DNA of 64,000 nt from Xanthostigma xanthostigma (Eukaryota > Arthropoda > Insecta > Raphidioptera > Raphidiidae). The notes beneath the pieces are model-generated. The model was not told the DNA's origin. It made no database searches and worked only from the letters and a program-made list of their open reading frames with translations. Position 1 is the stretch's first letter. The number at the start of each line of letters is the position of its first letter. Location of the stretch: contig OY754473.1 in assembly GCA_963575645.1 (NCBI GenBank), positions 2,232,001-2,296,000 of the forward strand, written 5' to 3'. The position numbers were made by a program, and so were the translations under genes. Below are positions 11,953 to 23,400 of this stretch, one piece after another.

Positions 11953-12372
11953 TCACAGTTGGTGTTAGATTTTTATAGATGACAATTTGGTGAAAATTGT
12001 GGTTTTTGTGAATTTTTGAAAATATTTACGGGATATTTCAGTGTGGTAGATTGTAATTGAAGATGATAATTTGTAAAAAAAACTATGATGGTAAAGTTCG
12101 TAAATTTTTAAAAACGTTTATCGTATCATAAACGTGTTAAAAAAACCGTAAATAAAAAGTTGCATTCGAGTTTTCTGGTGTAGGAAAAAAAACAACAGCT
12201 GAAGATCAAAACAATTGACAGTGGTGATAAAATTAACGTAAATAAAATATTGTTTACTTGGTGCTGCAGTTATGAATAAAAGATTGTATTTTGTTTTTGT
12301 AATGTGGAGGAAATGTTTATTTAAGTCGAAATACATCGTTTTTTTATACATAAACAAGTGAGTTATTAAAAA

Positions 12373-12978
12373 CTAGCGGTCCCGCCCGGTTTCACCAGGG
12401 TGTAAAAGAACGAATGGGGAAGGGAGGAACATGAGTACACATATTCATCTTAGTTTACCGAGATGAATGTTGTGTCCAAATTTCATGATGATCGGAGTTA
12501 CCGTTCAAAAGTTTTTGTCGATAAAAAGCAGTATTTGAACTTTTTTTAACTAATAATTTTTTTTAATTAGTTAAATAAAATTAAAATAAATTTAAATGTA
12601 AGCCTTAGAAGAAAGCAATGTAAAAAATAAAAAAAAAATAAAAATATATTCGCCCAACGTGGGGCTCGAACCCACGACCCTGATATTGACAGTCGCATGC
12701 TCTACCCATTGATCCATCTGAGGTTGTGTTCTATCGCTAATATGAGTATATCTAGTTAGTGCATTTCACATGAATAGAAGCTTATTTTTGAGATACATTT
12801 TGCAACATTTTTCATTAAAGCTCCGCTCCTAATGGTCGTAGCGTAATATTATATAGCCTATAGCCTTCCTCGATAAATGGGCTATCCAACAAAATTTTTT
12901 TTTTCAATTTGAACGGGTAGTTCCTGAGATTAGCGCGTTCAAACAAACAAACTCTTCAGCTTTATATATTAGTATAGA
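12373..12978 (-). mobile_element. Helitron-like element with tRNA-like core, copy B
   Basis: On the minus strand TCTATACTAATATATAAAGC ... GGGCGGGACCGCTAG, between A and T. Hairpin CCCTGGTGAAACCGGG near the end. tRNA-like part at 12650-12722. Confidence 0.78.
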
Positions 12979-13029
12979 TATACCGAATAATACGTTTGCA
13001 AACGAGTTAGAAATAGTCAAAATGGTGTC

Positions 13030-13360
13030 GGTTTCATCAGCGTGTGCCTCAGAATGAAAAAAACAAAACTATTGTCCGTCTGTCTGTCCGCCGAGACAAC
13101 TTTTCTCATAAACGGTCAGAGAAGTATCAAGTTGAAATTAATATCAAATATTAAGGTCTACGATCCCACAGTCCTGTAAAAATTTCAAACTTCTATCTCA
13201 ACGTAATAAAAAGATACAGCCTTACCATAATACGTGCATCATTAAAAATAAACGAAAGTGACGCCATCCTACGTGATGATTGTAAACTACATCTAGTTGT
13301 TATAACCATACAGAACCCTCAAGGCGCGAGTTCTACTCGCACTTGACCGCTTTTTCTCTC
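13030..13360 (+). mobile_element. LINE-derived 3' tail
   Basis: CCGTCTGTCTGTCCGCCGAG at the start and CGCGAGTTCTACTCGCACTT at the end; same tail family as 40590-41176. Confidence 0.55.
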
Positions 13361-14187
13361 AGTCTTTACTGCCAATATATATATATTAGATATCGTGTCC
13401 ATCAAGGTAATATAATAAAAATCGCAATAAAATTTTAGCGTGCAATTTGCTGAAGATGCGCAAAAATCTCGAAAATCGGTGAACCATTTGCTATGAGACT
13501 TTAACCAAAAAATTTCATCGGTTGTGAATCGGTTTTCATGGAAACTGTTCAAAGAAGTCCGAACCGAACAACCGATAACCAGATTTCAACCGAAAGCAAG
13601 CATGTTAAAAAGAAGCGTTCAGAATTGTCGCTTTACGATAATACGATTACAGTTTTTTTTTTTTTGTGTCCTGAGATTTCCACTGGACCGAATTTTGACT
13701 CGGCCAGTCCGGGCCAGTCGTGTCTTTGACCCTTTCCCGGTAATACGCACTCTGGAGTTAGGCGGAGCACTGCGAAACGATAGTGTGGGTGGTAAACACG
13801 AGCCAGTGGCGTATACAAATATAATAATCTGAAGAAAGCATGTCATTGAAACTATTATAATTTTAAATATTTGAACAACTACATAATTATAGAATTAAGT
13901 TACTGTCGTAGTTAATTTATTCATGAAACGGTAACTTTCAGGCAGTAGGCGGAGTGAAGGTCTCACGTACACACTACTATTCTCAAATCTCACACATGCC
14001 ACACAACCAACACATCTCGTGACTCCTAGCCGAGAAACATTAAAACTGATATAACACGATTCAATTGGCTCCTCCGCTTCCGTGCTCTCACCGATTACGT
14101 CTCTTGGCTCCTTGTCGGCGAAGGTTTAAAGTTGTTTTGGACTGAACGATACGCGTGAAATTAATCGGACAACGTTTCGTTTTACAG
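13361..14187. other. Region upstream of NAT1
   Basis: No gene is recognised. It should contain the NAT1 promoter and any 5' non-coding exon; the approach to 14.05 kb becomes GC-richer. Confidence 0.4.
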
Positions 14188-14303
14188 GAAACTAGCGCCG
14201 CTTTGCTAAAACCCGCCTCTCTCCCGACTGAAACAAGAGAAGCGCCGCTGTGTGAAAGGAAAGCAAGAGCAAGCATCAAGTAGGCGACGGAATTAACGGC
14301 CGC
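14188..14303 (+). promoter_or_regulatory. NAT1 5' leader (part)
   Basis: A fair acceptor (CGTTTTACAG ending at 14187) could open the non-coding part of exon 1. The leader has no ATG upstream of the proposed GUG and carries an in-frame TGA at 14253. An upstream 5' UTR exon or transcription start could lie anywhere in 13.9-14.19 kb; no clear TATA box or initiator is seen. Confidence 0.4.
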
Positions 14304-14480
14304 GTGCGACCCGCCAGCAAGACGGAGTGCCCCGGCAGACAAGCGGGGCCACTAGCTCGTGTCTCGGGGAGGGAGACCGCAGCCCCCCCCGCAGCCAAGC
14401 GATGCTGGGTGCCACCGAGTTCATTGAGACACCAAGATGCACTCACCCCGGAAACTAGGAACGATCTCATATTCAGAAAA
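14304..14480 (+). CDS. NAT1: NAT1 coding exon 1 (GUG start, N-terminal leader)
   Basis: The frame reads ...KRCWVPPSSLRHQD...TRNDLIFRK and ends phase 0 at donor GTAAGT (14481). It matches the vertebrate leader, which has a KWIP...RR and RHDAIFRK block just before VRGILNKL. In frame, the stop TGA at 14253 precedes the exon and no ATG follows. GTG at 14304 is the best near-cognate start, though its context (C at -3, C at +4) is weak; ATT at 14292 is another near-cognate. The first ATGs in the leader (14402 and 14437) are both out of frame. Confidence 0.8.
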
Positions 14481-17400
14481 GTAAGTTGCCGTACTCAAAC
14501 ACCGGGAACAGACTTTTGTTTTTTTTTTTTTTTTTTGAGTATTTAATATTGTTGTGTTTTGTCTAAAAAGCATGGCGAGTTGCCGTTAGTGATGTGCCGG
14601 ATATCCGTATCCGCGGATATCCGAGGGAGAAAAAAGATCCGTATCCGTTAGTTTTTGGCGGATCATTTACCTAATTAATTTTCAATTCATAGATGGAATT
14701 TTATATAATATATAGGTGATTAGGTAATAATGAAAAACTGTTAAATTCCATTCAGATTATTTTTTATTTTTTAAAATCGTATTTGGCACCTTTATATTGC
14801 AAACATTTATCGTAGTGAGTACCATACCAATAGTACATAACTCAAAGGTACTAAAAAACTATCTTTATAATGAGATATTGCACATCGATCTTTGGAAAGA
14901 GACAATCTGTTATGAGAGTTAACTCTTAAAGAGGTCAATAACTTTTTCCCATAACAGATAGTCTCTTTCCAAAGGTCGATGTGCAATATTACCGCCGCGT
15001 ACTCTATGAAAGTTCAGATCCGTATCCGCGATAACGTCTTATAAATTGATGAAATAAGTTGATGAAACACCGGCTGCATGCACGAAAAGGTCACGTTCCG
15101 AAATGTGTCACGTTCCGCGCACGATCGGCCCAAGTTTGACAGCTACTAAAATTTAGGTTATGTACTATTATTCGAGCGGAATACGTATCACGTAAAACTA
15201 TCGTCCGTAAACCGACTTTACAGACAACCAATTTTTTAACGATCCGGCACATCACTAGTAATGACATAAAGTCGAGAAACGGACGTTAAACGCATTATTA
15301 TTATAAATTTAATTCAACGTAAATCAAATGGAGATATTGATATGAAATCATATGCATAGTATTGCCAACTTTAAACAAGAGTTTCTGTTCCAAACTCGAA
15401 TAGAATGCCATGTCAGTTTTGTAGGACAAATAGATGACGTTTGTTTGTTTGTCTGTTTGCAGGTGCGCGGAATACTCAATAAACTTACGCCGGAAAAGTT
15501 TCAAAAGTTGAGCGATGACTTGTTGCGCGTCGAGTTGAACTCGAGCGTCATTCTCAAAGGCGTGATTCTGCTCATCTTCGAGAAAGCACTCGACGAGCCC
15601 AAGTACTCGTCTATGTACGCGCAGCTTTGCAAGCGATTGTCGGAAGAAGCGCCAAATTTTGCCAAGTCCGGTCCTTGCACATTTCGTCTGTTGCTTTTGA
15701 ACAAATGCAAAGTTGAGTTCGAGAACAGATCGCAAGCAAACGAAGCGTTCGACAACAGCCATGGCCCGATATCGGCGGAGGAGGAGGAGAGGCGGCAACT
15801 CGCCAAACGCAAAATGCTCGGCAATATCAAATTCATCGGCGAGCTCGGCAAACTGGAGATCCTGGCCGAGAGCATATTGCACAAGTGTATCCAGCAGTTG
15901 TTGGTCGACAGGCGCCGCAAGTACAGCGACGGCCAGCAGGCGTTGCAGGACCAGTGCGAGGACCTCGAGTGCCTCTGCCAGATCATGCGCACGTGCGGCC
16001 GAGTGCTCGACACCGACAAGGGCCAAAAGCTGATGTATCAGTACTTCGACCGAATGTCGGTGCTCGCCGAAAATCAGGAACTGCCACCGCGCATACGGTT
16101 CATGTTGCGCGACGTGATCGAGCTGCGTCGCGACAACTGGGTGCCGCGCAAGGCGACTTGCATCGAGGGACCCGTGCCGATACACCAGATAAGGCCGGCC
16201 GACGACGATAGCCGCTCGGGTGGGGGCGGCGGAGGCGGCGGCTACGCGAGAGACAGGCGCGATCGTAACCAGGACAGGGACCTGGACAGACAGGGCGCCA
16301 ACATTCCCGAAAGCTTCTTCAGGCATCCGATGAAGATGCGCACCGGACTCGTCGACGATCTACTGCCGGGTCTCGGTATGCAATCTCCTACCGCGCCACT
16401 CATTCCGACGCACGACAAATACTCGTAAGTCTAATAGTTATTGGCGTAACTAGTAGTCTAAGTCATTCATGGCGTGTCAGCGCGATGTTTTCAGCACGAG
16501 TCGTAGGTGCGCAGGCACGAGCGAAGCGAGTGCATACTGCGCACCTACGACGGCGAAAAATGAAACACGATTTATTTTGTTTCAAGTTCAAAACAATACT
16601 ATAGTTATTGGCGTAACTAGTAGTCTAAGTCATTCATCGCGCTGACAGGTCATGACTTAGCCTACAAGTTGCGCCCATAATTTTATTCAACAATTGCGCG
16701 TTATTCATGTTTTAATTATAATGAGATGTTGTAAATATCTATTTATTTCTTTATAAAAAAAACTGTCAATACTAACAGCACCAAACAGCACGATTCAATG
16801 TTTTGGTTTGAGGTTAGCCGGTTATGAATAAACTCCATGTCGAAAACATTCGGCCTCTCAATTTTAGCCTCAATGGGTAACAACGGAGTTGTTGTTACCT
16901 ACTATTTCGTTACGACTCAGAAAATAGTTACGTTTATTTTCATTACTCCACAATGGCCGAGCTAGTAGGAATCTTCATTGAGTTATGACAAGTAATTGTC
17001 ACCAGTCGGTAAATGGCTATTTAGGGTTCGGTTTTTAGGCATGATAAAACATGAATAACGCGCATGAGTTGAATAAACGATTATATATATCGATTAAAGA
17101 ATTATCGATGTCCGTTGGCCTACCAGACGGATGAATGAACGAATAAATTAGAGGTTATGGCTTACTAGACCGTCATGCGTGTCATCCTAAAAGAATTTTT
17201 CTTCATACCTCGACCGAAAGTGCACACTTTCGGCACCAATTGTAAATTTACTCCTTGGTGTGATTACACGCACCAATGAGGGAAATTTGTACGTTCGGGC
17301 GGTAGTAAAGCAAAAACAATCATTCAACTGTTGTTTAGATGTCGTTTTCATAGCAGTCCTATTACATTTAAAAAAAAACTAAAAAACACGCTTTATATCG

Positions 17401-20400
17401 AACTAAAAATAAAAAATATTTATTTTTAAAATAAGCTTAAAACTATAATGAATAAAAAATACAAGTATTATTGTGAAAAAAGCGTGGGGCGCTTTGTTCC
17501 ACATTTTCGTACATCGAGCGCCCCACGCTTTTTTCACAATAATACTTGTATTTTTTTATCATTATTGTTTTAAGCTTATTTTAAAAAAAAACTTTTTAAC
17601 AAAAAAATTAAACCGCCGAAAAACTGAAAAGCAAAAAATAATAAATCTTTTTATTTAACTAAGTTCTATCTAAGTAGTTGAACGTATCTGACAGTCTAGT
17701 ATATCTAAGTAATTTTGAGTCGGCGTCAACAATCCTTCGCCGAAAATCTCTGAGCGTTCACGAAGTTAATGTCAGCGACAGAGCAACCCGAACGGGCACA
17801 CACTGAGGGCACACGTCTTTGCGAGTGGTCGTGTGGAGATCGCATGTTTGGAATGTTAATGTTTATCGCTGGAGATTTCACGTATCATTGTTAATTTGAT
17901 TTGTTTATTTCTTTTAGTGATCTTTGTTCATTGATTGTTTGACGCCGACTCAAAATTACTTAGATATACTAGACTGTCAGATACGTTCAACTACTTAGAT
18001 AGAACTTAGTTAAATAAAAAGATTTATTATTTTTTGCTTTTCAGTTTTTCGGCGGTTTAATTTTTTTGTTAAAAAGTTTTTATTTTATAATTTTTTGTGG
18101 CTATATAATTTATAATTGTAATACACAACTCAGCATGAAAATCTGTGAGTGAACAATAAATCACCCCTATTTTCCCATCCTTAGAGTAGGATTTTTTTTC
18201 CAAATTTATATGAGACCAACCTCGAGGTATACCCTATCCAATAAAAAAAAAATTATCAAAATCGGACTACTCTGTAAAAAGTTATGCGTAGTCATACATT
18301 ACAATCTGTGAGTGAACAATCAATAATCCCGTTTTCCTACCCTTAGGGTTGAAATTTTTTTTCCAAATTTATATGGGACTAACTTCGGGGTATACCCTTT
18401 CCAATAAAAAAAGAATTATCAAAATTGGACTACTCGGTAAAAAGTTATGCGTGGTCATACATAAATAAAAAAAAAAAAAAAAAATTAAAAAAAAAATAAA
18501 AAAAAAAATATACGCGTCGACTTGAGAACCTCCTCCGTTTTTGTTTTTCGTCGGTTAAAAAATATTTTTACTTTTTAGTTCGATATAAAGCGTGTTTTTT
18601 AGTTTTTTTTAAACTATATTTATTTCCTAAGATGTTCGACAGCTTAGAGTCCTACCTAAAACCAAACTTCGGGTTTTTTCCCACGTTCAGCTCCTGGTGG
18701 AACGGTACCTGAGGACACGTGATCGACACTGTTTTTTCCTCAGTCTTTCACAGCCAAAAAAATAGATTCGTAACACTTTTTTTTTATCTTGACAGCAACT
18801 TCAATCCGAACGGTTTCGGAGGCGGTGGCGGCGGCCGAGATGGCGGCTATCGCGGACACAACCAACGAAGTAACAACTACAACAATTACAACAACCAGCG
18901 CGGCTATACAAATAAACACAACAATCAACGTGGTAACAATAACGCACACAATTCACAGTACAACAATAACGGTGAGATTTTAATATATATCATATAATAG
19001 ACACGAGAATAAATAAAAACCAGAACCCCAAACTCGAAGGCAGTGCCTTTGATGTGTCGAACGACGGAAACATAAACTTAGTTTTGAGTAAAACGGGGTG
19101 TCTAGCTCCAAGTCAGAAAAAATGTCCCTCCTTCTTTTCTTAAATTTCATGAATATAATTATTATTGTCGTACAGAAAAGACAGTATTTTAGAATAGAAC
19201 ATTAACTTTATGTTAACAAAGTTATTGATATTTAGAGCTGTAAAAGTAACGAGAAATTGTGTACCCGTATGTATTCGTTACTTAAAGAACCAGTACCCGT
19301 TACTTTCGTATCGTTACGTTACTCGTTACTTTTCATACGACATACAATCGTGTACTAACAGCATCAAGCATGTACAGTAGAGACGCGATAATCCGGACTA
19401 ATTAAAACACAGCTGATCCGGATTATCAAAATGTCCGGATTACTGGATGTAATTTTAATTATCAAGAAAACAAACAAAAATGCTCATATTTTGCGGCTAA
19501 CTGTTTATTTGAGGCTCCCTTTTTTAATTTGTCAAGAATTTCGTTTTTTACTTGCAGTGATAAAGTAACGTGTGATCGTTTACGCGGCGCCATAGTGCGT
19601 TCTCTATGTATTTCTATCTGAGTTTGACAACGACTACATAACATACTAAAACCACCTAACTTCTCTCACTTCTCCGGCAACAAATATGTATGTAACTGTT
19701 TGTAAAACACCGCCGGCCAATAGTGTTGACGCAAATAGTGCCGGTACAGCTACTCAATAACTAAGTATCATGATCCGGATTACTGAAACTGAAAAAATCC
19801 GGACTACAATGTACATAATACTATCAAACGACTGTCCGAATTACCAAAGAATCCGGATTATGAAGGTTCGGATTAACGCGTCTCTACTGTACCATCGTAT
19901 CGAGGCGCGTCGCATACGTGATACGGTATGACTTCGTTCGCATAACGTATAACCGCATCAAACGAGTCGAACTGACATGGATAATGCGAGTAACGAAATG
20001 AATTTGTAAGTAACGGTTCGTTACTTCGAGTCAGACGATGTACCCGTTACTCAGTAACGAATACATACGGTTTGTTACAGCTCTATTGATATTGTATGGA
20101 CATGCAGTCAATAGAATGTTTTTAATTGATTTTTTGAACTGCTTGTAATTTAAATTCGTGATTTTTGCTGGAACTAAATTGAACCATTGCAGCCCCTTGT
20201 ATCTATCAGACACAGCTAATTTGTGCGCAGGAATACTAATCACATAAGTACTTCCGGTGTTGTAGGCATGAAAGTTGTTTAAACGTAATTTTTTAATTAT
20301 TTTTTTTACATCCCATAAATAATTTGCAAAAAACAATCGCCGGCTTATTCGTCATGGGAACTGATTCTAATGCTCTCTGGTGGCAGAAAATAGAAGCTGT

Positions 20401-23400
20401 ATATGCTTTAATCACATTTATATATTTCATCTGACAGTTAGTTTATTGTAATCAGTGAACTAAAGAAAAAGAATTTATTCTTGTCTGAGATCTGTTCATG
20501 TTATGGTTTCTAATGCATTTATATCATTGCTATCAATTTTATAAAAAGATAGAAATTTAGGATTTAGTTAGGTTAGAAAAGATTTCATAATGACAGTTAA
20601 CAAATTTTCATCATTATGAAATATGGAAATAAACTTTTTTATTTAATGGAAAAATGAAAAAAAAAGAAAAAATAAATTGATGTAGGTATATAAACAGAAA
20701 AGAAAAGAATTAACCGATGAAGAAAAATCAAAGTTACAAAAATGTACTTGCTCCCTGACAATAATGTTATTCGCTTTAAACATCTGTTCTCCTTCTACTA
20801 GATGTCTTTTAGAATTACCCAAATACTTAATAATATCAGTAATACTTCAATAAATAAAATTATCGACCAATTTTTCAGACAATATATTAACAAACAATAT
20901 AATCAAAGATTTGAATATCAGTAATATTTATTTCGAATTTATTTTCCGTTATAAATAAATTTAATACTGGATTTAGAGGTCTGGAGGCCTCTTGGCCCCA
21001 AATTATTTTCCAAAAAAATGGACAATTTTTTCCACTCTAGTTTTCCAATAAATAATTTATTGTGAAACCAAGTATAGATTCTTTTATTATTTAACAAACA
21101 CATAAATATAATCGAAAACAAAAATTGTCTGAAATTAAATTTTAGCGTTAACAAACGGAACTTTCCGAGCTTTTTTCGCCGAAAAATATCAAAGGAAAAG
21201 TTGTTTACTAGTCAAAATTTGAATTTTTTTTTTCAAAGTCTATTGTGGGGGCCCCTTTTTTATGGAGGCCCCGGGGCTTCAGCCCCGGTTGCCCGCCCCT
21301 AAATCCGGCCCTGAATAAATTATGTGACATTTACTTTTAAAATTGATTAAAGCATATACAGCTTTTATTTTCTGCCACCAGGGAGCACTAGAATCAGTTC
21401 CCATAGCGAATACAGATGTTTTAAGGAGGTTGAGCCGTTTTACGAAGATAATGAAAAAAATCTGAAATAAAGTTTTTTAATAGATTTTTTTATGACAAAA
21501 TTTTCTGTAAAAAATCCAAAATCATTAGGAGATTTATAAAGTTAAAAATTAAAAAAAACTTTTACATGTAGTCTTATGGAAAATATGTCAACCTAGCATG
21601 CAAACTGTACATTTTATTTTTTTGCAAATAACCAAATAATGTCAGCAGTTCCGAAAACTAACTATGTAAAGCATCGATGTCTTACGCATATTTTAATATT
21701 TTTTCCAATTTAATTAGGAGACTTTTAATCAATAAAAAAAATCATTAAACCTTAGCACTTTTCGAATATGGACTTTTATTTTTGACAGTTTTAACAATTT
21801 TAACTGAATTTTCAACTTTTTAATGATTTAATTTTAATTTTTATTACTTCTAATTTCTTTTTTCAATTATTTACTGCAAAAAATATGTAAAATACAGATA
21901 TTTACATAAATTTATTTTTTTTAACCTAACTTTGTACAAAAAATTTAAAAGTTAGAAATAATTATTATTAAAAAAAAATATTTATTGATGCTTTTATGGC
22001 AATAATATTATTGGTATCATCGACTTATAGGTAACCTTTTGTAAAAATTTATTATGGAAAAGTTCCCAATTAGAATTCGACTTACTTTTGAATGGGACTA
22101 TAACGGATCAACCTCCTTAATTTCAAAGTTTCGTCGGAAAAAGCCGACACGAGCTGCATGCCTAGCCTTAGTCTGGTGAAGTCTCGTCTTCGATATTCAT
22201 CGATTTGTTTTGCTTTTTCAGTTGTAAATAAAGAAATGGCGCCGCGCTTTAAAAATCTAAACATTCAACTGGGACAACAAGGTTTGGGTGACGTGGAGCT
22301 GCGGCCGGCCGCCAACTCGATGCTGTTCAAACAGGCGAACATCAAGCCGTCGGTCATGCTCGGCAACAATCGCACCGCTGAACCGGCTCCGTTGCCGACC
22401 ACGCCCCAGCAGCCTGTCGTCAAACCTGCGCCTCTACACAAGGAGCCGTTGCTCATCAAACAGGCTTCGCAAGATAAACCGAAACAAACGAAAAAAGACA
22501 AAGTAAGATCGACGCTCCCTTCCGTTGTTTTTATTATCGTTTCTGTTTTCTTAGACTCTCTGAAATATCGTCACTCAGTACAATCAGAATGTCTATAGTC
22601 GGGTACCATTTAGGGATGCTTGAGGTATACAGTCGTAGACAAAAGTATGTTCATTACCGCTTATAAGACAGTGGAAACAACGTCAAATTGTACCAAAACT
22701 TCTATTTCGGTACATTTTGTTAGACAGCAATACATGTAATACCTGAAAATAAGTGTTCATATGAGAGAGTAACTAGCATGGAAGATATTGTGACATCGTC
22801 ACTGGGTTTGCAATGGTATATCGATATTTTTATCGACATAATTACGTTCCCAATATAATATTATCGATATTGGGCCCTATTACGGATCGTTCTCGCTATT
22901 TTGATCTCGCTAAAATTCACTCGCTATTTTATAATTTATAGCGATGGTGATAGCGACAATAGTAAAAAATGCGATTACCCATGGCCTCTCGCTATTCACA
23001 TCGCTAAAATACAAACCGCTATCGTACCTCGCTATGTCTAGTAACATTTCGTTCTACAACCATCTTCAGTGCAGTTCAAAACTAACCTTACTTACTTGTA
23101 AGTTGACATTTGACAATTGAGACGTACTTGTGTATTGAAAAATATGTCGCAAAGAATTTCAAAAACCAATAATGAGCAGTATAAACATATTGTAGATTTT
23201 TTTCAAATTAATAAAATGTTAAATCCCGGTATTGGAAAACCAACAGAATTTGTGTTTAATAAATGACTGAAAATAATAAAATTAATTTTGTTATGTATTA
23301 ACTTTTTTATGGAATTATTTTAATTTCTACTCACAATTCTTCTTGATTAATTATTTCTTCTAGTAAAAGAATCTCAACGAAACCTCCTAACGCCATAACA

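Larger units (their letters stand above)
17379..18602. mobile_element. Foldback element, copy 2 of three, split by an insertion
   Basis: The left end CTAAAAAACACGCTTTATAT starts at 17379 and the mirror end finishes at 18602. The central hairpin stem (GCGTGGGGCGC / GCGCCCCACGC, about 17483-17530) is intact. The right arm is broken at about 17590 and resumes at about 18557. It lies in NAT1 intron 2. Other copies: 10837-11089 and 41459-41749. Confidence 0.85.
19233..20085. mobile_element. hAT-type MITE with a nested Tigger derivative
   Basis: Ends are TAGAGCTGTAAAAG and TTTGTTACAGCTCTA; the 8-bp target duplication TTGATATT is perfect (19225-19232, 20086-20093). A 515-bp Tigger-type element sits inside at 19375-19889. 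Without it the MITE is about 336 bp. It lies in NAT1 intron 3. Confidence 0.9.

Noticed and set aside
13524-13846. Overlapping frames on both strands before NAT1
   Set aside because: Low-complexity poly-T region; no homology or splice context.
15301-16326. Long antisense frame of 341 codons over NAT1 exon 2
   Set aside because: It is a shadow of the conserved MIF4G frame on the other strand and has no family features.
18719-18795. Extension of NAT1 exon 3 to an upstream ATG at 18719
   Set aside because: The splice acceptor at 18795 and the phase from exon 2 explain the frame; the upstream part is intron.
20031-20336. 101-codon minus frame
   Set aside because: It crosses the right end and target duplication of the hAT-type MITE, so it cannot be an old gene.
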